NCBI RefSeq assembly: GCF_035189165.1
Contig: NZ_CP045246.1
Span: forward strand, 2,728,001-2,792,000
Origin: Arthrobacter sp. JZ12
GTDB lineage: Bacteria > Actinomycetota > Actinomycetes > Actinomycetales > Micrococcaceae
Reading direction: 5' to 3'
DNA length: 64,000 nucleotides
Under the pieces are notes generated by a model. The model was given only the letters and a program-made list of their open reading frames with translations, was not told the DNA's origin and ran no database searches. Made by a program: the position numbers and the translations under genes. Positions 32,225-40,471 of the stretch are shown piece by piece (positions within the stretch are counted from its first letter, which is position 1; each line of letters begins with the position of its first letter).

Positions 32225-32623
32225 ATGACGACAATGGGGAACGTCCGGACCGAGCCACTGATAGGAAGCATCGTTCTGATGCTCGTAGTCGGCTTTTTCT
32301 CGCAGACATCTCCATCTGCCTTGATTGCTGTCCTGATAACTCTGACCGCGCTGGCATTCGGTATACAGATCGTCAGGGCAGTCCTTACGAACTCTTCCCA
32401 GTGGATCCAGGATCCTGAACCCGCGTCTCGAAGGCAATCGGTGCTGACACTGGCATCCGTGGTTGGCGCCTTGTCAGTCCTTCTATTCGCATATGCCTCA
32501 TACACACTGCTCGCATTTGCACACTACTTTTCCCTCGCAGCTATAGGTGTAGCGCTGTGCTGTGGGATCGTGGCGTTCGTTTCAATCCACACCGCAAAGC
32601 AGCCAGCCCCGCAAGGCCAATAG
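32225..32623 (+). CDS. Four-helix membrane protein, family E, copy 2
   Basis: 132 residues, near-identical to 16548-16946; the whole cassette, including the end hairpin, is inverted relative to the first copy. TAGCAT 6 bases before the ATG is conserved. Confidence 0.7.
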   Translation: MTTMGNVRTEPLIGSIVLMLVVGFFSQTSPSALIAVLITLTALAFGIQIVRAVLTNSSQWIQDPEPASRRQSVLTLASVVGALSVLLFAYASYTLLAFAHYFSLAAIGVALCCGIVAFVSIHTAKQPAPQGQ

Positions 32624-32651
32624 CAGCCAGCCCTCAGTTTGCGGCCACTCG

Positions 32652-32680
32652 GAATCCCTCACTGCGCCACGGTCGGAGTG
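32652..32680 (-). repeat. attC-like cassette site 31, reversed
   Basis: Minus-strand box AG|TGAGGGATTC with CACT / AGTG stem. Confidence 0.65.
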
Positions 32681-32720
32681 CCCTTCTGCATCCGGTCATC
32701 CCGGGATGGATTAGTGTGTC

Positions 32721-33176
32721 GTGCATGGGGGCTGGTTCGTAGTGGCGCCGGTTGCGTTGCCACTGTTACTTCGGGCTGCGGTGGCGGGCGCTCTGCTGGG
32801 TGCATCTGTAGGTGCCGGATTGACCCTGTTGGACCTCATCGCTCAACAGCGCGGGTCCTCATGGCTGGGCTTCATACAAATGGTCGTCCTTGGCATGATC
32901 GGAATCCCTGTTGGTGCGTTGGCAGGTTTGATGACAGGCGTCGGCGCCTTGATCAGCCTGCGCTTGGCTCGTATATCGTCCCCGGAAAGCTTTCCCAGTG
33001 GTCGCGCTGGGGCTCTAGGTGCAGGCCTCATGACCAGCATCTATCTCGGGGTCGGACTCACCCTTGTCTGGAACATGCCGTTACCCTCGTTCGTCACGGC
33101 GACTGGGTTTGGTGTCGTCGCCGCTTTGCTCGCAGCGTTTCAGATCCGGCGGCTGAATTACAGAAGGCCGGCGTAG
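32721..33176 (+). CDS. Membrane protein, unknown
   Basis: 151 residues, four hydrophobic glycine/alanine-rich segments (about 9-36, 48-76, 93-113 and 120-140). GTG start. Only gene between the reversed sites 31 and 32. Confidence 0.6.
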   Translation: MHGGWFVVAPVALPLLLRAAVAGALLGASVGAGLTLLDLIAQQRGSSWLGFIQMVVLGMIGIPVGALAGLMTGVGALISLRLARISSPESFPSGRAGALGAGLMTSIYLGVGLTLVWNMPLPSFVTATGFGVVAALLAAFQIRRLNYRRPA

Positions 33177-33187
33177 CGGTTCCTGAT

Positions 33188-33214
33188 CGATCCCTCGCCG
33201 TGTGGCCTGTGCGA
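33188..33214 (-). repeat. attC-like cassette site 32, reversed (right end of array)
   Basis: Minus-strand box GGC|GAGGGATCG with TCGC / GCGA stem. No further box until 39.39 kb. Confidence 0.6.
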
Positions 33215-33380
33215 AAGCGGGAATTGATTCGATAAGCTGGGCGCAAGGTTAAGCAGACGGCCGACAATTAGCTGCGCCATCATGGATGCTAGTTTTTGTC
33301 CCTCTTGCGTAGCTGATGCTCCGGGCGCGAAAACTTTTTCCTGATGCCGCTCTGCATGGAAAAACCCGGAGCCCACTGCG

Positions 33381-34118
33381 ATGAGTAGCGATCTCACCGA
33401 TTCGCATACTAACGACAACCACCGTCTTCACGAGGCTATCCTCGATTCTTCCGACGTGCATCAGTTCCTCGACGAGCTTTGTCAGCACGCGGTGCGCTCC
33501 CTGAGCCTCGGGGAACAAGTGCTTTGTGGTGTTACCCTGCTACGGGATCGGGAAGGTGCAACAGTGGGAAGTAGCAGCGACTACGCCCGGAAAATGGACG
33601 AGATCCAGTACAGCTTCAATGACGGTCCCTGTCTAACGGCCGCCCGCGAGCAAGTCGTTGTTGAAGTCCCGGACATACGCCGGGAAGAGCGCTGGCCGCA
33701 CTACGCTGAGATCATTTCCGGGCACGGTCTGCGCTCGATCCTCGCGGTCCCGTTCGATCTGGCCGGAGACGCGAAAGCTGCCTTGAACCTGTACTCAGAT
33801 GCGGTGAACAAGTTCACCGCACCCGCGATAGAACGCGCAAGGACGTATGCGAATGAGGCTTCCCGGTCATTGCGCCTTGCCGTGCGCATCGCGCAACACA
33901 GCGAGCGTGCCGGGAACTTGGAAGCAGCGATGGAATCACGCACAGCGATCGATATCGCGGTCGGGATCATCATGAGTCAAAGTCAGTGCAGCCAAACCGA
34001 CGCGTTCTCAGTCCTGGTCAGAGCGTCCTCGCACCGCAACATCAAACTTCGTGACCTCGCCGAACAAATCGTCGCCAACTCCAACGCAAATTCGAAACCC
34101 GCAACACACTTCGATTAA
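33381..34118 (+). CDS. GAF-ANTAR domain protein (RNA-binding antiterminator)
   Basis: 245 residues. GAF domain at about 25-160 (ITDELCQHAV-like start, SFNDGPCLTAAREQ, RSILAVPFDL) and an ANTAR domain at about 175-235 (LEAAMESRTAIDIAVGIIMSQSQCSQTDAFSVLVRASSHRNIKLRDLAEQIV). Proteins of this type bind mRNA stem-loops and prevent termination in response to a ligand or signal. ATG start. Target unknown. Confidence 0.9.
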   Translation: MSSDLTDSHTNDNHRLHEAILDSSDVHQFLDELCQHAVRSLSLGEQVLCGVTLLRDREGATVGSSSDYARKMDEIQYSFNDGPCLTAAREQVVVEVPDIRREERWPHYAEIISGHGLRSILAVPFDLAGDAKAALNLYSDAVNKFTAPAIERARTYANEASRSLRLAVRIAQHSERAGNLEAAMESRTAIDIAVGIIMSQSQCSQTDAFSVLVRASSHRNIKLRDLAEQIVANSNANSKPATHFD

Positions 34119-34388
34119 TCACATCGAGAGGCTGAGCCAAAGAGGGGACCTGGGCTGAGCCCCGGTGGCGATTCAGCCATCAACCAACACTCGCGGCCCG
34201 TCCTTGGCCGGTACTGCCTTCCCTCCGCCACCGCATTGCAAAGCAGCTGTACTAGTGCACAGCTCACCGGATTAATTCCATCGGTTCGTCCGTTGAGCAG
34301 GTTGCCAGCGTTCCGCTTAGATCGATGCAGTGGCGTGCCCGAGTTGGGTGCAGCCCTCCACTTATGAACGAGAGTTGGTAGGAACATC

Positions 34389-34706
34389 GTGGCTTCGACG
34401 ACGGGTCTCAAGCACCAACCCGAATCCGATCGACTGATGACTCTTCCGATATTTCACGACCCCCTGCAAGGCACCCTTCCTCAAATCGATGATCTTCTGC
34501 AGTATCCTCAGGCCCGTCGAGGTTCGAAGACTAGAAGACACGCAAAACCCGGCGAGCGCAGAGTGAAGAAATTGCAGGGCCAGAGGCAACAGGCCCTGGC
34601 TCAGGTTGTTGCGGACATTCAGGCCTTAAGCGTTGCCCGCTCGACCCGGCAACAAGTTCCCGCAACGGGTGCACTGCTAGATGTGAAGAACTCATGCATG
34701 CCTTGA
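34389..34706 (+). CDS. Small protein, unknown
   Basis: 105 residues from a GTG 7 bases after TAGGAAC. Basic, Gln-rich middle (RRVKKLQGQRQQALAQVVADIQ). Not recognised; convergent with the dihydrofolate-reductase-like gene, one base apart. Confidence 0.5.
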   Translation: MASTTGLKHQPESDRLMTLPIFHDPLQGTLPQIDDLLQYPQARRGSKTRRHAKPGERRVKKLQGQRQQALAQVVADIQALSVARSTRQQVPATGALLDVKNSCMP

Positions 34707-34707
34707 A

Positions 34708-35271
34708 TTAGTGCCTGGTCTGGTACCTCGTCAGGAGCACACCATCCGGGAACGTCCGGGTCTCCACCAAACTCAAGTTCACCCAATTGTCCAAGGCTGT
34801 GAAAAAAGGAGTACCGCCGCCGACCAGGACAGGGATAGTAACCATCAAGTATTCATCGACGAGCCCTGCCCTCATGGCTGCCGCAGCGAGAGTGGCACCG
34901 CCAATGTCCATGGAGGCGCCGTCGTCGGCCTTCAGCCGGGCGATTTCGGCGACCGCGTCGCCAGTGACCAGCCGGGCGTTCCAGTCGACAGCGCTGAGAG
35001 TCGAGGAGAACACCACCTTCGGCATATTCCGCCACCGGAGAGCGTATTCAATGTGAGCTGCAGTAGCGCCCGGTTGCTGGTCAGCGGTCGGCCAGTGCGA
35101 ACTCATTCCCTCCCACAGTTTGCGCCCATACAGCGCCAGACCCGTCGCTCCCACCCGGTCCGACCAGAATTGGAACAGCTCGTCGCTCGGTACGCTCCAA
35201 CCGAGGTCCCCGCCGGGCGCGGCGACGTAGCCGTCCAGACTCACGTTCATGGCGAAGGTCAGCTTGCCCAC
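34708..35271 (-). CDS. Dihydrofolate reductase-family protein (RibD C-terminal-like)
   Basis: 187 residues; MGKLTFAMNVSLDGYVAAPGGDLGW at the start and the DIGGATLAAAAMRAGLVDEYLMVTIPVLVGGGTPFF block identify the RibD_C/YyaP-YkkA type. NADPH-dependent reductase of unknown substrate. GTG start; CAGACT lies 6 bases upstream, a leaderless layout. Confidence 0.88.
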   Translation of the reverse strand: MGKLTFAMNVSLDGYVAAPGGDLGWSVPSDELFQFWSDRVGATGLALYGRKLWEGMSSHWPTADQQPGATAAHIEYALRWRNMPKVVFSSTLSAVDWNARLVTGDAVAEIARLKADDGASMDIGGATLAAAAMRAGLVDEYLMVTIPVLVGGGTPFFTALDNWVNLSLVETRTFPDGVLLTRYQTRH

Positions 35272-35308
35272 CGCGCCAGTCTGTCGCGAGTTGTGTCCGC
35301 TGTACAGG

Positions 35309-35935
35309 TCACAATCGATCCGCTGCTCGAACGACGCCGACGGCCAGCCGGCGCCAGGTCTCCTCGAGCCGCTCGGGTGGAACGTGCTGCTCCTGCACAG
35401 CGTGCAGCACCCACTCGGGGTCTAACGTCGCGGCCAGTGACAAGGCCATCACCCATGGGTCGCCGTCGAACCCCGCCTGCCGCAGCAGGTGCTCAAGGTG
35501 CCGGCGCCACAGCACCGCGGGCGGAGCATCAAAGCGGTTGTGCAGGGATGCTTCGGCGGCCCGCACGAGCTCCCCGTACGTCAGGATATAGCGGATGCGT
35601 TCGGCACCGAAGACCACCAGCCTCTCCAGCGGTGGCGCGCCCGGCCCCAGGGGCGGCGGCCCGAACATGAAGCGGCCCTGAAACTCCGCCTCGGCGTCGT
35701 GGAGCAGCGCCATCATGAGGCCGGCCCGGCTACCGAACCGCCTAAATACAGTGCCCTTGCCGACCCCGGCACGCTCGGCAAGCTGGCCCATGGTCAGGCT
35801 TTCGACGCCGCACTCCCCTACCAGCTGTCGGGCGGCACTGAGCAGCAGCTCACGATTCCGGGCAGCATCGCTTCGTTCCTGCGCGCGGGCTCCTGCAGCA
35901 CCAGGCAGGAGTGGGTCGAAGCTCACACTCGGCAT
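35309..35935 (-). CDS. TetR-family transcriptional regulator
   Basis: 208 residues; helix-turn-helix ARQLVGECGVESLTMGQLAERAGVGKGTVFRRFGSRAGL near the N-terminus, ligand domain after. ATG chosen at MPSVSFDPLL; the upstream frame overlaps the divergent promoter. Divergent from the FMN reductase gene, its probable target. Confidence 0.9.
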   Translation of the reverse strand: MPSVSFDPLLPGAAGARAQERSDAARNRELLLSAARQLVGECGVESLTMGQLAERAGVGKGTVFRRFGSRAGLMMALLHDAEAEFQGRFMFGPPPLGPGAPPLERLVVFGAERIRYILTYGELVRAAEASLHNRFDAPPAVLWRRHLEHLLRQAGFDGDPWVMALSLAATLDPEWVLHAVQEQHVPPERLEETWRRLAVGVVRAADRL

Positions 35936-35942
35936 TCTAGCC

Positions 35943-35990
35943 CTTCCGGAATAGAAGCGGACCGGAGTCCGGTTATATTCGGAAAGGCCA
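35943..35990. promoter_or_regulatory. Putative TetR operator
   Basis: ACCGGA-G-TCCGGT (35961-35973) is a 13-bp palindrome, framed by a wider imperfect inverted repeat (CTTCCGGAATA ... TATATTCGGAAAG). It lies between the divergent tetR and reductase genes. Confidence 0.55.
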
Positions 35991-36044
35991 TTGGCCTCCA
36001 GAAATCCCGCCGGCGTGCAAGCGTCGAAAGCCAAAGGATCAGAT

Positions 36045-36599
36045 ATGCCCAAGAACACCGTTCTTACTCTCGTCGGCAGCCTCCGCGCCGAATCCACCAA
36101 CCAGAAGCTCGCTGAAGCCATTCAGCTCAACGCCCCCGAGGACGTGGATGTAGTCATCCACGAGAGCCTGGGCAACATCCCCTTCTACAACGAGGACATT
36201 GACGTCGAGGGCAAGGTTCCCGCAGCAGCCGCCGCCCTGCGTGCCGCCGCCGCTGAGGCCGACACCGTGTTGTTGGTAACCCCGGAACACAACGGCACCG
36301 TTCCCGCCGCACTGAAGAACGCGATCGACTGGCTGTCCCGCCCCTTCGGCGAGGGTGCGCTGGCAGGCAAGCCCACCGCCGTCGTCGGCACCGCCTTCGG
36401 CCAGTACGGTGGCGTGTGGGCACAGGATGAGGCCCGCAAGGCGGCCGGCATTGCCGGTGCCCGCGTCCTTGAGGACGTCAAGCTGGCCGTGCCGGGCTCC
36501 ATGGTCCGTTTCGCGGAAAGCCACCCGAAGGATGACGCTGAGGTCGTGGAGCAGATCAAGGGCGTCTTCTCTGCTCTTACCGCCGACGTCGCTGCGTAA
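36045..36599 (+). CDS. NAD(P)H-dependent FMN reductase
   Basis: 184 residues of the NADPH-dependent FMN reductase/quinone reductase flavodoxin-like family: VGSLRAESTNQKLAEAI, VTPEHNGTVPAALKNAIDWLSRP and GTAFGQYGGVWAQ are the FMN-binding loops. Cytoplasmic. Probably quinone or azo/nitro detoxification under the divergent TetR regulator. A strong terminator follows. Confidence 0.9.
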   Translation: MPKNTVLTLVGSLRAESTNQKLAEAIQLNAPEDVDVVIHESLGNIPFYNEDIDVEGKVPAAAAALRAAAAEADTVLLVTPEHNGTVPAALKNAIDWLSRPFGEGALAGKPTAVVGTAFGQYGGVWAQDEARKAAGIAGARVLEDVKLAVPGSMVRFAESHPKDDAEVVEQIKGVFSALTADVAA

Positions 36600-36616
36600 G
36601 CCACCTTTAGGTAACA

Positions 36617-36663
36617 GCAGGGCCGGGCATGTGATCAGCACATGCCCGGCCCTGCTTCTTTTG
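36617..36663 (+). terminator. Rho-independent terminator of the FMN reductase gene
   Basis: Perfect 17-bp stem GCAGGGCCGGGCATGTG / CACATGCCCGGCCCTGC, 5-base loop, then TTCTTTT. Confidence 0.92.
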
Positions 36664-36778
36664 GGAAGAAGAACCCAGCGGGCGGCCCGCCGTCCTATAC
36701 TCCAAGCATGCTTATTGTGCGTCTCGACCAAGGTCTTCAGGTCCAGCCATCCGCCCTGCAGCAGCACGGGGGCGAATT

Positions 36779-37867
36779 GTGAGCGGCGGTCTGGTCGCGC
36801 TCCTGGACGACGTCGCGGCCCTCGCCCGCATCGCGGCCGCTTCGGTGGACGACGTCGCTGCCGGCGCCGCCAGGGCCGGCGCCAAAGCCGCCGGTGTGGT
36901 CATTGACGACGCCGCCGTCACCCCGCAGTATGTCGCCGGGAGGGACCCGGCGCGCGAACTCCCGATGATCAAGAAGATCTTCTGGGGTTCGCTCCGGAAC
37001 AAGCTGCTGATCATCCTGCCTGCGCTGCTGCTCGTCAGCGCCTTCGCCCCGTGGTCGATCCCATTCATCCTCATGCTGGGCGGCACCTACCTCTGCTATG
37101 AGGGGGCCGAGAAGGTGTGGCACAAGCTTCGCGGCCACCATGAAGCCGAGAAGAAGCCGGCGGTCGAGCGCGGTCCCGAGGCGGAAGCCCGCGTCATCAA
37201 GGGCGCGATCACCACAGACTTCATCCTCTCCTGCGAGATCATGGTCATCTCGATGAACGAGGTGGCTGACGAATCGATCTGGACGCGCGCGCTCATCCTG
37301 GTGGTCGTCGCCATCGCAATCACCGTGCTGGTGTACGGAGCCGTGGCCCTTATCGTCAAGATGGACGACATCGGTCTGCACCTGACCACCAAGGAATCAG
37401 CCGGTTCCAAGCGCTTCGGCGAAATGCTCGTCAAGGGCATGCCCGCGGTGCTGGCAGCCATCACCTTCGTGGGCACGATCGCCATGCTATGGGTCGGCGG
37501 CCACATCATGCTGCAGGGAACGCATGACCTCGGCTGGCACCTGCTGTACGACCTGGTCCATTCCCTCGAGGAACCCTTCGTCGCTATCCCTGTGGTGGGC
37601 GGTCTCCTGGCCTGGCTGGTAAATACCCTTTGCTCGGCCATTGTGGGGCTCATCTGGGGACTGCTCGTGATGGTGATCGTCCACCCGCTGCTCAAGGCAC
37701 TGCCGTTAGGCAAGAAGAAGGGCGGGCATGAGGAGGGCGACGTCCGGGCAGCAATGGCCGGCTACCGTCCGGGCAAGTCTGCTTCAGAGTCCTCTGCCTC
37801 GCGTTCCTCGGGTGGAGGTTCCACTGCTGTGGATCAAGCGGGCGAGGAGCGCCGGGACCGGCACTGA
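36779..37867 (+). CDS. DUF808 family inner-membrane protein (YedI-like)
   Basis: 362 residues; MSGGLVALLDDVAALARIAAASVDDVAAGA and KAAGVVIDDAAVTPQYV are the DUF808 signature. Several membrane segments follow (LLIILPALLLVSAFAPW, ALILVVVAIAITVLVYG and others) and a Ser-rich tail. GTG start. Function of the family is not established. Confidence 0.92.
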   Translation: MSGGLVALLDDVAALARIAAASVDDVAAGAARAGAKAAGVVIDDAAVTPQYVAGRDPARELPMIKKIFWGSLRNKLLIILPALLLVSAFAPWSIPFILMLGGTYLCYEGAEKVWHKLRGHHEAEKKPAVERGPEAEARVIKGAITTDFILSCEIMVISMNEVADESIWTRALILVVVAIAITVLVYGAVALIVKMDDIGLHLTTKESAGSKRFGEMLVKGMPAVLAAITFVGTIAMLWVGGHIMLQGTHDLGWHLLYDLVHSLEEPFVAIPVVGGLLAWLVNTLCSAIVGLIWGLLVMVIVHPLLKALPLGKKKGGHEEGDVRAAMAGYRPGKSASESSASRSSGGGSTAVDQAGEERRDRH

Positions 37868-37880
37868 CTGTGAGCTAGCG

Positions 37881-38594
37881 TCACCGCGAGCGGGCTGTTC
37901 GGAATGACCAACCCTGCTCGTGGAGCTGTTCGATGCGGTCCAGCAGCAGATCGAGAGCGAACTCGAACTCGAACTGGTCATCACACCCGGAACCCACCAC
38001 CGACTCCGATTCGTGCGCGGAGGCCGTTGCGATCCGCATGATGTTCGGGAATCGCTTCGCCATCTCCTCCATCATCGCCAGCTCCGCCTCGCCGAATTCA
38101 CGTACTTCCTCGCTGGGCGGGTCCTCGAACAGTTCCTGGGTGAACCCCCACATGCGGCTGCCGATCGCGTGCATCACGTGGTGAGTCAGGTCGACCGAGA
38201 AGCCCGCAGCCAGGAAAAGGCCGATGAACGAATCCATATAGGCAAGAACGCCGGGCGTCTTGTTGGTGCGGGTCTCCAGGACCCGGCGAGCCCAGCGGTG
38301 CCGTTGAAGCACCCTTCTCGCCGAGAGGACGCGCTCACGCACGGCGTCCTTCCATGGCGCGTCGACGGGAGGCGGCTCGATTTCGCCGATGATGACGTCG
38401 ACCATGCCGTCGAGCAGCTCTTCCTTGCTGGACACATGCTTGTACAGGGCCATGGGCACGACGCCGAGCTCCGCAGCGAGGTTTCGCATGCTCACCTGCT
38501 CAGCGCCCTCCGCATCGGCAAGACCGACGGCGGTCTGGAGCACACGCTCCCGGTTGAGCCGCGTCCGCGCCGCGGGCGCCTCCTGCTTGCTCAC
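37881..38594 (-). CDS. TetR-family transcriptional regulator (TetR_C-type)
   Basis: 237 residues. HTH: AVGLADAEGAEQVSMRNLAAELGVVPMALYKHVSSKEELLDGM; the C-terminal domain is of the tetracycline-repressor type. GTG start behind GAGGGACC. Divergent from the DUF2306 gene, with two identical palindromes between them. Confidence 0.9.
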   Translation of the reverse strand: MSKQEAPAARTRLNRERVLQTAVGLADAEGAEQVSMRNLAAELGVVPMALYKHVSSKEELLDGMVDVIIGEIEPPPVDAPWKDAVRERVLSARRVLQRHRWARRVLETRTNKTPGVLAYMDSFIGLFLAAGFSVDLTHHVMHAIGSRMWGFTQELFEDPPSEEVREFGEAELAMMEEMAKRFPNIMRIATASAHESESVVGSGCDDQFEFEFALDLLLDRIEQLHEQGWSFRTARSR

Positions 38595-38631
38595 CGGTCC
38601 CTCCTTCGTGTGCTCGTATCGTCCTTGACTA

Positions 38632-38679
38632 GTGTACGCCGTACACCTACTCTGATCGCAGAAGGTGTACGCCGTACAC
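38632..38679. promoter_or_regulatory. Double TetR operator
   Basis: Two perfect copies of the palindrome GTGTACG-C-CGTACAC at 38632-38646 and 38665-38679, centres 33 bp apart (about three helical turns). They suggest cooperative binding that controls both divergent genes. Confidence 0.8.
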
Positions 38680-38703
38680 CAACAGATCCGAGAAGGACAC
38701 CAC

Positions 38704-39360
38704 ATGGCCACCATCAGCCAGGGCAATCCCGCTACTCCAGTCTTCGCACGACCACGCGTGCCCGGCTGGCTCATCCCGGCGGGGCTGATCTCCCTCAGCC
38801 TCATTCCCGTGCTCGCGGGCGCCGCCCGGCTCGGGGAGTTGACCGGCGGCGCGCCGCTTACGGAGCAGAATGCCCGCTTTTTCGAATCTCCGGTGCCGGT
38901 GGTCGCTCACATCGTTGCCGCCGTCGTCTATTCGCTCCTTGGGGCGTTCCAGTTCAGTCCATCCCTGCGGGGCAGGCGGAGCTGGCATCGAATCGCCGGA
39001 AAGATCCTTATCCCGGCGGGCCTCCTAAGCGCCATCTCGGGGCTCTGGATGACCCTCTTCTACACCCTGCCGCCCAGTGACGGCCAACTGCTGCTGTCCT
39101 TTCGGCTGTTCTTCGGATTCGCCATGACACTGAGCCTCATCCTTGGTGTCCGGACCATCATCCGACGCGACTTCAGCTCGCACGGGGCGTGGATGACCCG
39201 CGCCTACGCCACCGGCCTCGGCGCCGGAACCCAGGCACTGATCCTGATTGGACCGGAACTCGTATCCAGCCCACCGGATGTCACCACCAGGGCACTCCTC
39301 ATGGGAGCCGGTTGGGCGCTGAACCTTTCGGTGGCCGAATACTTCATCCGCAGGCGATGA
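38704..39360 (+). CDS. DUF2306 membrane protein
   Basis: 218 residues, about six hydrophobic segments; FQFSPSLRGRRSWHRIAGKILIPAGLLSAISGLWM is the DUF2306 core with its conserved His. ATG after GAGAAGGACACC. Probably exported under drug-like control of the adjacent TetR. Its last base begins the left arm of cassette site 33. Confidence 0.85.
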   Translation: MATISQGNPATPVFARPRVPGWLIPAGLISLSLIPVLAGAARLGELTGGAPLTEQNARFFESPVPVVAHIVAAVVYSLLGAFQFSPSLRGRRSWHRIAGKILIPAGLLSAISGLWMTLFYTLPPSDGQLLLSFRLFFGFAMTLSLILGVRTIIRRDFSSHGAWMTRAYATGLGAGTQALILIGPELVSSPPDVTTRALLMGAGWALNLSVAEYFIRRR

Positions 39361-39401
39361 CTGAACCCATTGCAATGCCGGACTGCGTCAGTGAGGGATC
39401 G
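39360..39401 (+). repeat. attC-like cassette site 33 (isolated)
   Basis: ACTGA / TCAGT 5-bp stem, box CAG|TGAGGGATCG, 6 kb right of the array. The bases directly after the box (GAAATCTACGTG) are the middle of a GNAT gene. Confidence 0.65.
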
Positions 39402-39619
39402 AAATCTACGTGCTGGCCGTAGACCCAGTCCATCAGCGGAAGGGCATCGGTCATGCGCTAATGGAGCACTCCTTCAGAATTGGACGCGAGGCAGGAATGA
39501 GCATGGTGCTGGTGGAAACCGGCGATGACCCCGGCCATGCCCCTGCCCGGCACGCGTACGAAGAAGCCGGATTCGAACAATGGCCTGTTGCGCGCTACTT
39601 CAAGAGTCTGTTGGACTAA
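39401..39619 (+). pseudogene. GNAT acetyltransferase, 5' half missing
   Basis: From 39401 the frame reads EIYVLAVDPVHQRKGIGHALMEHS, the acetyl-CoA-binding motif A of GNAT enzymes, and continues through AGMSMVLVETGDDPGHAPARHAYEEAGFEQ to a normal end. The N-terminal half is absent, and the break falls exactly at the GGATC of cassette site 33. Probably cut by a recombination event at that site. Confidence 0.75.
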
Positions 39620-39643
39620 GCCCGGCGCAGGAACCAGGTGCCC

Positions 39644-40408
39644 TTAACCTGCGGGTCCCGAGGCGAGTTGCTTCTGCAGCTGCAGGGCACCGTCGCGAAG
39701 GATGGGAAGTTGATGTCCCTCGAAGTGGCCATGATCGAGGCGGTGTTTGGGCATCACCACCGCCAGCGCCGCGAACATCTCCCCCACGTTGTCCCGTAGC
39801 GGCATGGAGACGGAGAAGATGCCGTCTTCCAGCTCGTCATCGATCTTCGCCCAGCCCTGGTCGCGGATGCGGTCCAGCTCCGCGCGGAGCTGCTCGTGAT
39901 CCTTGATCGTGTGCGCTGTGAAGCTGGCGAGTGTTTCCCCCGTAACCTGCCGCACCTGGTCCGCTTCCAGTTCCGCAAGCAGCAGCTTCCCGGTTGCTGA
40001 TGCATGAAGCGGCCACCTCATGCCCCTCATGTCCGAGATGGTCACTCCGATCGAGCGAGGTGACTGCTGAAGGACCACGTCGAGCTCATAAACACCTTTC
40101 CGAACGCTCAGGGTCACCGTCTCCCCCAGCCGGTCCGCGATTTCTTCGGCAGTTGGCCTCACACGGGCGACGATGCCTGCGGCAGGATCAACGGACTGCG
40201 CCAGACGCGCCAGATCCCATCCCAGTGAGAACTGGGTATCGTTGCGGTCAACGAACCCCTCCTCTTCAAGAGTGAGAAGCAGCCGGAACGTGGTGGCGCG
40301 AGGAAGGCCAACTTTCTTGGCGATGTCGGTCGCCGTCGCGGCGTTGGGACTGGCGGCAAGCGCACGCAGGACGCTGACGGCGCGCGCCACCGACCTGTTG
40401 GAGCTCAT
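39644..40408 (-). CDS. IclR-family transcriptional regulator
   Basis: 254 residues. Winged helix: SVLRALAASPNAATATDIAKKVGLPRATTFRLLLTLEEEGFV. Effector domain includes MRWPLHASATGKLLLAEL. Start chosen at MSSNRSVAR behind GGGAAGCGGA; an upstream ATG adds nine residues. Next to a hydratase/aldolase pair, which it probably regulates. Confidence 0.9.
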   Translation of the reverse strand: MSSNRSVARAVSVLRALAASPNAATATDIAKKVGLPRATTFRLLLTLEEEGFVDRNDTQFSLGWDLARLAQSVDPAAGIVARVRPTAEEIADRLGETVTLSVRKGVYELDVVLQQSPRSIGVTISDMRGMRWPLHASATGKLLLAELEADQVRQVTGETLASFTAHTIKDHEQLRAELDRIRDQGWAKIDDELEDGIFSVSMPLRDNVGEMFAALAVVMPKHRLDHGHFEGHQLPILRDGALQLQKQLASGPAG

Positions 40409-40471
40409 TCCGCTTCCCGTACCGGTTTCGCCCATCTGCGCTTGTTGGCCTTCCTCGCTTTCTTCTTCGGG

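Noticed and set aside
9059-33214. Canonical integron attC sites (GTTRRRY / RYYYAAC)
   Set aside because: Isolated GTTRRRY or RYYYAAC matches occur (for example GCCTAAC near 11118) but not at the cassette borders. The recurrent core is TGAGGGATC, so I did not call a standard integron.
9059-33214. CRISPR array
   Set aside because: Repeats are too short and the intervals hold whole genes of 0.3-2 kb; no cas genes.
9059-33214. REP/BIME or MITE family explaining the boxes
   Set aside because: Stem and loop sequences differ at nearly every site and only ~10 bases of the core are shared, unlike copies of one transposable repeat. Cassette ends coincide with the core.
34115-34411. 98-residue minus-strand ORF after the ANTAR gene
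   Set aside because: No ribosome site or recognisable protein; overlaps the promoter of the small plus-strand gene.
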